From Rhynchopus sp. YZ270_cl-10 (lineage: Eukaryota; Euglenozoa; Diplonemea; Diplonemida; Diplonemidae): 64,000 nucleotides of DNA. The stretch lies in contig OZ037856.1 in NCBI GenBank assembly GCA_964035575.1, positions 806,001 through 870,000 of the forward strand, read 5' to 3'. Below are positions 21,042 to 30,625 of the stretch, in pieces. The translations under genes and the position numbers were made by a program. Positions within the stretch are counted from its first letter, which is position 1. Each line of letters begins with the position of its first letter. Under the pieces are notes generated by a model. That model did not search any database, had not been told where the DNA came from, and saw nothing but the letters and a program-made list of their open reading frames with translations.

Positions 21042-22142
21042 ATGGTGATGTGCACTGCATACCGAGCGTACCTCGGGTTTGCAAGCATACTATTGGGTGT
21101 TGGTGCTGTCGTAGTGGGGGGGCTGGACACGGTCGACAATGAGTGGGCGAGGGTGGCGTTTCTTGTGGGGGGGTGCGTTCTTGTGGTGGGGGGTGTCGCA
21201 TACCTGCTGTTCCTGTTTCTGAGACAGTGCATGTTCCCGATACAGCACACCGAGGCAGGGTCCATGCACTTCCGCCAGCCTACACAGCTTCTTGACTTGG
21301 ACGGGAAGATCCCAGCCTTGTTGATCTCCCCTTCCAAGAAGTTGGACCCAACGTTCATCATCATCTGGCTCCATGGAAACGCGATGACGGTTGGCGACTG
21401 TGAGTCGATGTGCCAAGGATTTGCGGACACCCTTGCCGCATGCGTGCTGGTCCCTGAGTACCCCGGGTACGGCATCTACAAGGCACAGCACCCACACTCA
21501 ACGCCCTCTGTGGGCAACGTGAACGCCGTGGCGAGGACGTCGTACACCTATGCCACGACGACGTTGGGGTATGCTTCTGAGAAGGTGGTGGTGGTGGGGC
21601 ATTCAATTGGGTGTGGGCCTGCGTCGCACTTGGCGGGATCACAGCGTGTGGGGGGTGTTGTGCTGATCTCGCCATACACGAGCATGGCGTCAGTTGTGGC
21701 GCGTGTTGTGTCGTTCTACACATGCGCGGCGCTGGGGAAGGCGGTCGGGCTTCTGGTGACACCCTGCGCGAACTGGTCACCGTGCCAGTCACTGAAGAAG
21801 TCGGACTGCCCGATCCTCCTCCTCCACGGTGCGCTCGACTCGCTTATTGTCTACCAGCACTCCCTCACGATCCTCGACGAGCTCGTCAAGGAAGACGTCT
21901 CCAAACAGGTCACCCTCAACAAACTCATGCGCTTCGGCAGGGTCTGGGTAAGGATCAGCAGCGGGGCTGACCACGTCGACTGGTCTGGTGGCCCCGACAT
22001 CCTGATGCCAGTCGCAACCTTTGTGCGGGAAGGCGCCGGACTCGAGGACGTCAGCCCCACAACACGGGGCAACGGGACGTCCATGCAAATATCCTTCCAG
22101 CACTCGGAAAGAAGTGTCACTGACGACGACAGTTCTGTATAG
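21042..22142 (+). CDS. Membrane-anchored alpha/beta hydrolase (ABHD13/ABHD17-like)
   Basis: 366 residues, one exon. Two hydrophobic segments, about residues 10-28 and 38-61, anchor the N-terminus; they probably form a hairpin or two membrane passes. The hydrolase core starts near IIIWLHGNAMTVGD (oxyanion-loop HGNA). The nucleophile elbow is GHSIGCGPAS with Ser188. LLLHGALDSLIVYQHS supplies Asp266 and SGADHVDW supplies His311, so the triad is complete. ABHD17 proteins with the same HGN...GHSIG layout remove palmitate from membrane proteins, but ABHD13 and bacterial relatives are equally close, so the substrate is open. ATG codons at 21042 and 21048 are both possible starts; I took the first. 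GC-rich third positions match the neighbours. Confidence 0.85.
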   Translation: MVMCTAYRAYLGFASILLGVGAVVVGGLDTVDNEWARVAFLVGGCVLVVGGVAYLLFLFLRQCMFPIQHTEAGSMHFRQPTQLLDLDGKIPALLISPSKKLDPTFIIIWLHGNAMTVGDCESMCQGFADTLAACVLVPEYPGYGIYKAQHPHSTPSVGNVNAVARTSYTYATTTLGYASEKVVVVGHSIGCGPASHLAGSQRVGGVVLISPYTSMASVVARVVSFYTCAALGKAVGLLVTPCANWSPCQSLKKSDCPILLLHGALDSLIVYQHSLTILDELVKEDVSKQVTLNKLMRFGRVWVRISSGADHVDWSGGPDILMPVATFVREGAGLEDVSPTTRGNGTSMQISFQHSERSVTDDDSSV

Positions 22143-22805
22143 ATGGGTGTGGGGAAGAGAGGGCCACTACCGTTGATAAGATGGGTGTTGTGCGGGGGGT
22201 AAGTGGGGATGATAGATGCGCAGTCTACTGCAATGCGACCTGTTGGTATTGCCTTTTCACCTGCTCAGAATAATAGACTTTCTGTCAGAATGGCAAGCTC
22301 TCATATGAATGTCGCTTGTACAGGCTTGCTGGAGGAGGGAGGGGGAGGCTTATGGTGGGTTAATGTCGCTCTTGAAAACCGGATGTCTGCAAAAGCTAGC
22401 AGCAGTTATTTAAAATGTTGGGTATAGTGGAGCTCATTCTCAGGTGTCTGCACTAATCCAACCAAGTTTTCAAAAAGCGAAAATAGTGTGAAAGGAAAGA
22501 AAAAGAAAAAAACCTAAAAAAAAAAGCGAGAACTCAGGTCAGGCCTGTTTCTAAATCCGGTCCCCGTCCCCAGATTTGGAAAAATAAATTTTTTTCCCGC
22601 ACTTTTTTTCCCGCCGTCTCTACTGCGTTTTAGGGGTTCACAGGGTCTCAGAGGAGCCCGAGAAAAAATACCACGTGTCTGGATGAGACCGCTCATGCAA
22701 AATAACCAGTTTTTGGAGGGGAAAAAAAGGGGGGGAGGGGTGCCGAATCCAGAACGGCCCCCAAGTCCCTGTGGTTGAACGGGAGTACCTTGGGGAAATG
22801 GGTTG

Positions 22806-22981
22806 CTGACCGCACCATCCAGGCTGTACCTCAATTTTTTTTGCCTGCGGCGCCATTTTTCATTTTTTGCTCCGCAAAAAAGGGTTCGTTGAGTGACTCT
22901 GTGGTGTAAAAAGCTAGATTTTTACACCGTCACGGTCCGTGCCCTAAATTTTTTTTTGCCTGCGGCGCAGGCTATTTCCTA
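22806..22981 (-). repeat. GCCTGCGGCGC element, copy 1 (inverse of 58862-59030)
   Basis: In order: CCATCCAGGCTGTACC, TTTTTTGCCTGCGGCGCC, TTTTTGCTCCGCAAAAAAG, GGGTTCGTTGAG, CTAGATTTTTACACCGT and a second TTGCCTGCGGCGC. The copy at 58862 has the same blocks in reverse complement. A third partial copy is at 24036-24098. Confidence 0.75.
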
Positions 22982-23282
22982 ACTCTGGGGCGTTTTTTCC
23001 AAAATTTCGAAAAAGAAATGCAAAAAAAGTGCGGCATTTTCGTGAGGTTTTTTTCCGCTCAAGAGGGCGTTTTGTTGCATTTCCGAGCCAATCCCGGTTT
23101 GTGGTGGGGCATATTCGGAAAAATGGACAAAAATTTAGTGACTTAAATTTTCGCAAAATATGAACCCATACTCGTAAACAAGGGTCATTTTCAGGAAAAT
23201 TCGGAAAATTCCGACATTTGGAAGCAATTTTCCCCCTGAAAAAAACAGTGGGTTTTCAGCTCCAAAACATACCGCGATTGGA

Positions 23283-23555
23283 ATTTCCGGAATCCGCCCG
23301 CACTGTGGTGGGGTCACTTTGCCGAAATGGACAAATTCTTGGTTTTGGTCAAAATCCATGTAGGGTAAAGAGGGCCAAGGTAAATCCCACAACCAAATTT
23401 TCTCTCCCTGATCCTGACGTCTTGAAACATGAAAATGCCCGAAAACACCGGTATTTGCATTTCCGGAATCCGTGCGTTCTGTGGTGGGGTCAATTTGCCG
23501 AAATGGACAAGTTCTTGGTTTTGGTCAAAATCCGTCAGTGTAAGGTAAAGGGGGC
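23283..23555. repeat. Direct duplication, ~177 bp period
   Basis: Both units contain TTTCCGGAATCCG, CTGTGGTGGGGTCA, TTTGCCGAAATGGACAA and TCTTGGTTTTGGTCAAAATC (first from 23283, second from 23460). A related single copy with GTAGTGGGGTCA and AAATGGACAAGTTCTTG is at 58465-58515. Confidence 0.85.
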
Positions 23556-25084
23556 AAGTGTTTGCCTGTAGAAACTGGTAGGGAACAAGAAGCGCCGCAG
23601 GCGCACGGTACCCAACTTTTTTTTTTGTACCTTTTCTCCACTTTCTTTTGATTGCACGAGCCGATTGCTCTCCACGGTGGGGTCATATGTGTCCAAAAAC
23701 ACTCTAAGGTACTATTATTCTGAAATAAGATTCAATGGTTTCTTAAGGAATCCTCATATCGTGATATCTCTGAAAACCCTCGAAAACGAACCCCGCCGGA
23801 GGCAGATTTTTTTTATACACATGTGCGCAAAAATACTTTTTTCTTGCTTATTTCGCACATTTGGGAGCACGGGACCCCAACATTTTTTTTCCCTGGTCAC
23901 TTTTTCCCAGACAGAAGTGCCCTACCTACCTTCCCCCTTAGGCGAAAAAAAAGTGCGGCAACCGGGAAAATTTGGTCGGTAAAAAAAGTGCGGCATTTCC
24001 AAAATCTCAAATCCTAAAATCGAAACTCAGATTTAGGAAATAGCCTGCTGCGGCGCCATTTTTTTTATTTTTTTTTTTTGCTCCGCAAAAAAAAATACAG
24101 TCCCTCTGTTCCCAATGTTTTCCCTGGTCAGCAGCGCCGAAAATTATCTCATGGACCACACTTCGCTGAGGCGGTGCACAAACCAATGGTTCATTTTCTT
24201 TCAAGTCTGCCTCGATAAAGAAATCTCTGAAACTCATACAGAAAACAGTAGTAGTTTTTCCGAGAGACCACAAAGTGAGGTGGGCAAACGCCACTTTCGG
24301 AGGATTACTGCAGCCCTGGCCAACCTGGAGCCCTCCATCACCCTCGTCGAGGCACAAGTACCCCCTCCGCCATTCTTCCACACTATCCGTGAGGACGATT
24401 TTGCGCTGCGTATGAGCAAGGGGCCAGCCCATATCAGCATTGTCTAAAAATCCCTCCACCCATCACCCAAATATGGCCCAGATTGTGTTCAATTGGGTCA
24501 AATTTTCACAGCGCTTCCCAAATTTGTCATGGAGGCGGGCGCAAAGCGCAAAAAACCCCCGAAAAAGGGCACAAAAAGCACACAAAAAAGACGCGAAAAG
24601 GGCGGGAAAAAACCCGGTCCCCAGCCGAAAAAAACCCGGAAAATGGGCCCGTCACGGTTCAGGCCTGACTCAGGTTCATCCGTTTTGCTGTGAAGGTTTT
24701 TTTTTATCTTCATCTTTGATATTTTTTTGTTAAGCCCTCAAGAGAATTATGTTTCAGGTGCAATAAATAGAGGGCGGGAAAAGGGAGAGGGAGGGGGGGC
24801 AGGCTGGGGGCGTTTTTAAAGCGGCTATTTTAGCGCCTTGCAGACCCAGGGAGGGTCGCGGGAAACCCTTTAAAACCACCAGAAGTGTTTGATTCTTGTA
24901 TCCCCAGGTAACTACTGGGGGGTTTTTGTTGGTTTTCTGGATAGAAATCCCAGCCAAGAGTAGTGTGGTTATTACGAAAAAAAAACTACACATCTTTTAT
25001 TTTGCGGCATGGCTCCGTTCGCACCACGTGTCCCCGCAAGATAAGGATAGTGGTAAATATGTGTTCATCTGTTCGGTCTTATTA

Positions 25085-25147
25085 AGGTGGCTAAGCCAAG
25101 AGAGGCTTAGGTTCATGTTACAAAGTTTTTCATTTTTTTTTTTTTTT
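25085..25147 (+). repeat. Family C hairpin element
   Basis: AAGGTGGCTAAGCCAAGAGA then GGCTTAGGTTCATG and a T-tract. GCTAAGC and GGCTTAG pair around CAAGAGA. Confidence 0.8.
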
Positions 25148-25291
25148 GTACCGTGTCACCGTTCGCATAGGTGACACGATGCTGTCAAATGATGTGTTAT
25201 ATTGTGAGTCATATTCTGTGATCAAAAAGGACTGTTGTCCGGTCCTCACCCCACCTCCTCTCAGGAAGGTGTTTGTATCGTTTTTTTTTTC

Positions 25292-25348
25292 CAGTGCCTG
25301 TGTCCGCCAATGAACGGTGAGAGCGTTTGCACTTTTCCAACTTTTCTG
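25292..25348 (+). repeat. Family D element
   Basis: CAGTGCCTGTGTCCGCC, AATGAACGGTGAGAGCG and TTTGCACTTTTCCAAC; AGTGC and GCACT can pair. Confidence 0.75.
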
Positions 25349-25430
25349 AGGCTGAGGGTCATCTTATAAACTTTTATTCTCTCTTTGCAATCGTGGCTGC
25401 TCTCTAGTGATAGTAGTCTATAATAAAACC

Positions 25431-26556
25431 TTTTATTGCCCTGGTGAAAATTTTTTGCACTCTATTATGTACCCTCCACCCCCACTTTATACAACTCTAC
25501 TCACTTTATGGTCACTCCATAAAGTAAATTTTTACTCCATAAAGTGATTTTTCACTCCATAAAGTGATTTTTTACTCCATAAAGTGATTTTTACACTCCA
25601 TAAAGTGGTTTTTTCACTCCATAAAGTGGTTTTTTCACTCCATAAAGTAAAATTTTCACTCCATAAAGTGACCCATTTCCAGCTATTGTGCCCCATAGAA
25701 AGGGACTCTGCAAAAATTTTTTTTCGCCTATATAGGGCTAATTTCGACGATTTGAGGCCATTAAAACCAGAATTTGACACTTTTGAGCCTCTGTGGGGGT
25801 CTAAAATGCGGTTTTGAGTTTCCAAAAAAAAAAATTCCCCCATATTCAATGCTGTGGTGCAAATAATTTCGCTCTCGAATCGGTGAGTGCTCTTCGAGTG
25901 CCCGAAGGGCACGAGAGGCACGAAGGCCACGAGTGAAATTTTGGCCCAATTTGGGGTTACTATAGTGGTTTGTGGGGGTGTATTTTACTTGAGGCTTGAT
26001 TTCCCTATCTCAACCCAATAAATAACGCCACCTATACCATTTCCCCAGAGAAAATGCGAAAAAATCACTTTATGGAGTAACCGAAGAGGAAGAACGACCC
26101 GATGTGAGCATAATTTTTCTGTTTGAGTTCGGGTTGTATCCCGTTCAGTACTCCCCCTGGGATGCTACTACTATGCTGCGGTAAACTGAGCATTGCTGGG
26201 TTGCTTTTGCAGTGACACCCCCGGAATTTCACTTTTTTTCTGATTTTTTTACACTTCGCCCCTGATGTTACACTCCCATCCCCTCCTGTCACCCTTTTTT
26301 TGCCTGTTTGTGGTGTTTTTCAGTCAGAAAAACACAAAAAACCCCTGTTTTTGGGCCACAAAGTGAAAATACACCCCATAAAGCCACTTTATTTAACTCC
26401 AAAAATCAAGAGTGCTCAAAATTTTCACCACGGGCAATAAAACTACCTTATCAACTCCAAATTGGGCCATAATTTCACTCTCGAATCGGTTCGTGCCCCT
26501 CTCGTGCCCTTCGGGCACTCGAGGAGCACTCACCGATTCTCGAGTGAAATTATGAC
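25431..26556. mobile_element. Large composite foldback with tandem CACTCCATAAAGT repeats
   Basis: Arm 1: TTTTATTGCCCTGGTGAAAA (25431) is inverted at 26410-26442 (TTTTCACCACGGGCAATAAA). Arm 2: 25863-25955, with GAATCGGTGAGTGCTC and GTGCCCGAAGGGCACGAGAG, is inverted at 26457-26556. Between them, 25505-25670 carries about nine tandem units of ACTCCATAAAGTG plus a T-rich linker (~21 bp), with inverse counterparts CACTTTATGGAGTAA at 26066. No coding sequence recognised. Confidence 0.6.
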
Positions 26557-26596
26557 CCATTATTTGTTGTTAATAAATAGCTATTTTTTTTTGCAG

Positions 26597-26664
26597 CCAG
26601 TCATTGTACCAAGGTACATTGTTCACGAGAAGGCTTTGTATTTCAATTCAACTTTTTTTTTTTT
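26597..26664 (+). repeat. Family A element (3' half)
   Basis: CCAGTCATTGTACCAAGGTA, TTGTTCACGAGAAGGC, TTTGTATTTCAATTC then a T-run. Confidence 0.8.
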
Positions 26665-26918
26665 TGTTGCGTGCGCAGTCAATACATTCATCCATTCCAA
26701 TCTGTCTGACCCTACCTTGGTGATATTCTTCCCTTCAACAGCTGTGTATGCTCTGCATATACACGTACACATTTTTTTTTTTATACCTAAAGCGTAGCTT
26801 AAAGGAGAAATAGTTCCTCAGATACGGTCGCCAATCACCCCTCCAACAGGGTAATTGTGCAATCAACGAAAAAACCTTTTTTTCCCTTTTACTTACCTTA
26901 TCAGAGTTACTATTTTTA

Positions 26919-26964
26919 GATGTGTGCACGAGAGGCGCATTCGTCTTACCAGACCTTTCTTTTT
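26919..26964 (+). repeat. Family B hairpin element
   Basis: GATGTGTGCACGAGAGGCGC then ATTCGTCTTACCAG and a T-rich tail; GTGC/GCGC stem around ACGAGAG. Confidence 0.75.
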
Positions 26965-27032
26965 CAAAGAAACCCGAGCTCATTGCACCAAATAGGATAG
27001 GATGGTTTGCAACCGAAAATTTTATTTACATA

Positions 27033-27082
27033 GATCTGTGCGTAAGAGAGGTACATCCATCTTTCGAGCCCGCTCTTTTTTT
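27033..27082 (+). repeat. Family B element (diverged)
   Basis: GATCTGTGCGTAAGAGAGGT then ACATCCATCTTTCGAG and a T-rich tail. Confidence 0.6.
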
Positions 27083-27411
27083 TCTCTCTCAAAAAAATGC
27101 GCAAAAAAACCCCCCTCTTTTTTATTGATTTTGCCTTTCTGTTTTGTGTCTTTCAAACTAAAGTGACCCCCTCTCCAACCCCTCTTACCACAACCTACCC
27201 AGCCTCAGTTGCTTGCCACCTTCTCATAACAACGAGGTGAATTTTTTTTTCCCTTGCACCGGGTTTCTCCGATTCAGTGGTTCCTCCGCTCAGCAGAGAG
27301 CAAAGTGGAGAAGCAGAGAGGTGTTTACTGTCTGCCTCTCATCCTTTGTCGTTTCATTTACCCCCTATCTAGTAGCTTTTTAAACCCAAACAGAACACAT
27401 CCTCACACCTT

Positions 27412-28185
27412 ATGATACGGTACGGATCACCCCCTAGGTGGCGTGGATGGGTCGACGGCACAGATGCATCCCCACGCAGGGCCGACGACCGGCAGTACGT
27501 ATACGATGTGTCAGGGGGCTACCGCAATGAGGGGAGCGACCCAAATGCGTATGCAGTAGCCGTTCTCGAGAAGGGCATGCAAGACTACCGGTACGTGCTT
27601 TCGACAACAGACCCTGCGTCGTGGGCGTGGTCGAAGCCGCTGTGGGCGGCTATGTTCCAGACTGCGTCTGCCCTCACGGATAATGAGGCCTCGAGCTGGG
27701 CAGCAGGGCAGGTCTTCACGCACTTCGCAGATTTGTCCTCCTCGATCCCCTGCCCGCTCTGTGTGCAGCATTTCAATGAAAAGCTGGCCTCCTTCCCACG
27801 ACACAATATGTCGAGGGCGACGCTCTCGCATTGGGTGTCGCAGCTCAAGGCAGAGGTGGATGAGCGGGCACGGCAGCGTAAGATGGGCATTGAGCAGGGC
27901 TCGCCTGCGCCCGCATCGCCTTCGTACCACAGACAGCAGCAGCAGCAGTACCCGCAGTACCAGCAGCCCGCTGTGTACGCACAGCCGCAGTACCACTACC
28001 AGGAGGCCCAGATGCAGCAACCACCACAGCCAGTCCGCCAAGCGCAGCCCTACCAACCTGTGTACGAGCAGCAGCACAACACCGCGTATTCACCGGGTCG
28101 TGGTGGTGGTGGGTACAGTTCGCCAGGATCCCCACACGGAGGGTCACCTGGTGGGCGCACAGCATGGGCAGAGCTAGAGGTATGA
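27412..28185 (+). CDS. Divergent Erv1/ALR sulfhydryl-oxidase-like protein with Q-rich tail
   Basis: 257 residues, one exon. Residues 60-155 match the general plan of the Erv/ALR helical bundle: a W-rich first helix (WAWSKPLWAAMF), a second helix ending in the CxxC motif (IPCPLCVQHF, Cys114 and Cys117), an F-P turn, then a helix ending in WVSQLKAEVDERAR. In this family the CxxC lies beside FAD and makes disulfides. The usual H-N-x-V-N at the last helix and the H of W-x-x-x-H are not seen, so FAD binding is uncertain. The C-terminal 90 residues are rich in Q, Y and P with runs like QQQQQYPQY, then G/S-rich, much like the metacaspase tail upstream. A candidate acceptor AG lies at 27392-27393. 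Start chosen at the first ATG after that AG. Confidence 0.6.
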   Translation: MIRYGSPPRWRGWVDGTDASPRRADDRQYVYDVSGGYRNEGSDPNAYAVAVLEKGMQDYRYVLSTTDPASWAWSKPLWAAMFQTASALTDNEASSWAAGQVFTHFADLSSSIPCPLCVQHFNEKLASFPRHNMSRATLSHWVSQLKAEVDERARQRKMGIEQGSPAPASPSYHRQQQQQYPQYQQPAVYAQPQYHYQEAQMQQPPQPVRQAQPYQPVYEQQHNTAYSPGRGGGGYSSPGSPHGGSPGGRTAWAELEV

Positions 28186-28236
28186 GGGTAAAGAGGCGGG
28201 CTTTGTTTTTATTTTTCAAAGATGTGTAGTGATAAA

Positions 28237-28284
28237 GATGTCTGTGCACACGAGAGACATATTCATCTTACAAATTTTCTTTTC
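28237..28284 (+). repeat. Family B element, 3' of the Erv1-like gene
   Basis: GATGTCTGTGCACACGAGAG then ACATATTCATCTTACAAA and a T-rich tail; 51 bases after the stop. Confidence 0.7.
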
Positions 28285-28897
28285 AAAGAAATTTCTGTGT
28301 GCCCCAATAACGATCCATTGTACAGGACTATAACAACAACCGTGGTCTGTGCAAACACGGGTCACTGACGCAGTACTGCGACTTTTGCACAAATGGCGAA
28401 GGCAGCCCTGTTCGGGCACACGTGTTTTACTGAGAGTTTTTTTTGCTCCCGATGTACATTGCAGCGCTCTTTCCTTGTACACCCACCCCACCCCACCCCA
28501 CCCCCTCGCTCTCTCACACTCCGGCTAGCTTATATGTACTGTGTTAAAGCAAATATATCGTGTCTCTTCATTGTAGTTTGGCTTCGTCTTTTTGTCGTTT
28601 TTTTTGTGTGTGTCTTCCTCAAAAGAGGGCGCGCAGGTACACTGGAATTATGAGACCTGGACACACTCCTTTGATGTGAGTGGTTTTTACGTTGTGTCCG
28701 TGGTAGGACCAGCACAGATCGGTAAGCGAAACAAAAGTCTTTTATATTTTTCTCCCCTCTGCCGTATTGCGACTGCCGCCAAATTCGTCGCTAAAGTTGC
28801 ACTTCTTATTTCTCAGCCATTTTTTTCTTCTGTATGAAAAGCTTCAAAAAAGATACTCATTAAAATACTCATTTTCTTACCAACAACGCCACCCACC

Positions 28898-28901
<4 letters not shown>

Positions 28902-28930
<29 letters not shown>

Positions 28931-28931
28931 G
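28902..28931 (+). promoter_or_regulatory. CT-repeat polypyrimidine tract and AG acceptor
   Basis: A pure CT repeat of about 28 bases ends in CCAG at 28931, 11 bases before the ATG at 28943. It is the clearest splice-acceptor-like site in the window. Confidence 0.6.
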
Positions 28932-28942
28932 ACACCTAAAAT

Positions 28943-29989
28943 ATGTCCGACCTTTCCTACGTTCAGAACAAATGGAAGGCGTTTGAGCGTCTGAGTGGGA
29001 ATGAGGAGAAGGTGGTTCTGATGGGGGACAGCGTGCTGGACAACTTCTATTGGCTTGTTGATCGGAAGCGGAGTTTGCGTCTTGTTGTTGAGGAGCGTCT
29101 GCGTGCATCGTACACAGAACCTACTCCTATATGCATGAACCTAGCGGTGGACCAGATGACGACCTTTGACTTCCTGAATAGGGGGAAGGAGAACACATGG
29201 CGTGGGTATCAAATGGTGCGCAGGAATGTGTACGACGCCAACGACGACCCGCTTGACCACGACGGCTATGAGCACCTTGTAGGGAAGGATGGTCGCATCC
29301 GCTCTGCAGACAATCTCTCACTCCTGAAGAACGTGAAGCACGTTGTGGTCAGCTGTGGCGGCAACGACGTCTATCTCAACGCAGACACGCAACGCAAGCT
29401 CTTCGGAAGCCTCAACCCCTTCAACGACAAGCGTGCGGAGATCGCTGAAGGCATGGCAGGACGGCTTGGGGCAGCGTTAGAAGAGGTGCAAAAGGCAGCA
29501 CCCAACGCTCGCATCACTCTTGTCATCTGCTACCACCCGCATTATGAGTTTAACCTCATCAGGGCGCGAGGCTGGAGAGGGACGGTAGTGAATATTCTGC
29601 AGAGAGGTCTGCTGTCGTATCTCATTTCGCCGGCAGTGAGGGCAATGCTAGAGCTTGCGCGTGTGAAGGGCTGTGATGTCATTGACCTCAGCCAAACCCT
29701 CGACCCAAGAGACGAGACGCATTATGGGAGTATGGACACAAAGCGTGCAGGGTGGAGCGGTGCAGAGCCAAGCGATGTGTCGCAGGAGTTCATCGCGTCG
29801 CTCATCATGGACGTCAAGAAGCACCGTGACGCAGACCCAGATGCCCCGCCACGTTGCTACTTTGGGAAAACAAATGGACGTGAGTATGTCGAAACCCGTG
29901 CCGTAGAAATAACAGAAAAGAACATCTGGTGGTACGGCTTCCAATCCGGGTTTTCCTTCACGTCGAGCGCAGCCGTGACAAGTGCATGA
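28943..29989 (+). CDS. SGNH/GDSL-type hydrolase-like protein
   Basis: 348 residues, one exon, no signal peptide. The SGNH blocks are recognisable: VVLMGDSVLDNF (block I, nucleophile Ser30), VVVSCGGNDVYLN (block III G-x-N-D, Asn141) and LDPRDETHYG (block V D-x-x-H, Asp257 and His260). The block II Gly is less clear. SGNH enzymes are esterases or lipases acting on lipids, acetylated sugars or thioesters. The sequence between blocks (for example WRGTVVNILQRGLLSYL) is not one I can assign to a subfamily. The AG at 28931 sets the start. Confidence 0.75.
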   Translation: MSDLSYVQNKWKAFERLSGNEEKVVLMGDSVLDNFYWLVDRKRSLRLVVEERLRASYTEPTPICMNLAVDQMTTFDFLNRGKENTWRGYQMVRRNVYDANDDPLDHDGYEHLVGKDGRIRSADNLSLLKNVKHVVVSCGGNDVYLNADTQRKLFGSLNPFNDKRAEIAEGMAGRLGAALEEVQKAAPNARITLVICYHPHYEFNLIRARGWRGTVVNILQRGLLSYLISPAVRAMLELARVKGCDVIDLSQTLDPRDETHYGSMDTKRAGWSGAEPSDVSQEFIASLIMDVKKHRDADPDAPPRCYFGKTNGREYVETRAVEITEKNIWWYGFQSGFSFTSSAAVTSA

Positions 29990-30005
29990 GTTATTTTTAT
30001 ATTTA

Positions 30006-30050
30006 GATGTGCTGTGCATGAGAAGGCACATTCATCTGACAATTTTTTTT
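30006..30050 (+). repeat. Family B hairpin element, 3' of SGNH gene
   Basis: GATGTGCTGTGCATGAGAAG then GCACATTCATCTGAC and a T-run. TGTGC pairs with GCACA and GATG with CATC; 16 bases after the stop codon. Confidence 0.85.
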
Positions 30051-30074
30051 AATTTTTGTTTTATGTCGCAGCGC

Positions 30075-30129
30075 GAGGTGACTAAGCAATGAGAAGCTTA
30101 GGTTCATCTTATAAACTATTCTTCTTTTT
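30075..30129 (+). repeat. Family C hairpin element
   Basis: GAGGTGACTAAGCAATGAGA then AGCTTAGGTTCATC and a T-rich tail; CTAAGC/GCTTAG stem around AATGAGAA. Confidence 0.85.
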
Positions 30130-30625
30130 ACATAACAATATTCGATTCCTTCTGTGGACATTTTACCTTCAATGACGCCACCTGAACCTAGCTTTTTGGT
30201 GTCAGAGAAGTGTTTTTGAAACGGCTGAAGACCATTATCTTAACAAATGCTCTAGCCATGTGGTACCAAACCGCTCCCTTGTGATGCAAGGGAGGCAAGT
30301 GTCACCCTATCCTCGACACCTGTAGTATTTGTGCTCCGTCACCATTGCTGATGTGTTGGTGTTGTACGGCGTGTACCTAATGTACTTCAGCCAAATACCC
30401 CATGTGTACTACACTAAATGCAACAACGTTTTCAAAGCCGCAACTACCTTTTTAGCGATAACATCATCGTTTTTCTATAGTGTGCCTTGCCTATTTGCAA
30501 CCCCATTCTTTATTGGTACTTTTTACCACGGTCCCCTTCCTCCCAGCCCCACCCCCACCCCTACTCCAATTCTCCCCTCAGACACGGGGTATTCTACCCT
30601 CTTCCCCTTTTCCCCTCTACACAAA

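Larger units (their letters stand above)
22529..24676. mobile_element. Putative non-autonomous element with short terminal inverted repeats
   Basis: The left end GAACTCAGGTCAGGCCTG (22530) matches the inverse of the right end CAGGCCTGACTCAGGTTC (24659) at about 15 of 18 positions. The interior holds GCCTGCGGCGC motifs with inverted GCTCCGCAAAAAA partners, a ~177 bp direct duplication (23283-23555) and lines of G/C-rich simple sequence. I could not find target-site duplications or a transposase. Confidence 0.35.
22143..27411. other. 5.3 kb repeat island, no supported gene
   Basis: The longest gene-free stretch. It contains an inverted-repeat-bounded block (22529-24676) with inner duplications, a large foldback (25431-26556), family C (25085), D (25292), A (26597) and B (26919, 27033) elements. 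An open frame of 110 codons at 24115-24447 (MFSLVSSAENYLMDHTSL onward) has mixed composition and no family I recognise; it may be a fragment of element-encoded sequence. The final 150 bases before 27412 are pyrimidine-rich. Confidence 0.65.
28186..28942. other. Spacer with family B element and CT tract
   Basis: Family B element at 28237, then unremarkable sequence, then a (CT)n tract at 28902-28929 that ends in CAG before the next gene. Confidence 0.65.
29990..30625. other. Spacer with family B and C elements
   Basis: Family B lies 16 bases after the stop and family C 25 bases after that. The rest is unremarkable, becoming pyrimidine-rich towards 30625. Confidence 0.7.

Noticed and set aside
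24115-24447. 110-codon open frame in the repeat island
   Set aside because: Composition is mixed and it lies within an inverse-bounded block; no homology I can name, so not listed as a gene.
25505-25670. CRISPR-like array of CACTCCATAAAGT units
   Set aside because: Linkers are only T-rich bases of 5-8 nt and similar to one another; it is a tandem repeat inside a foldback.
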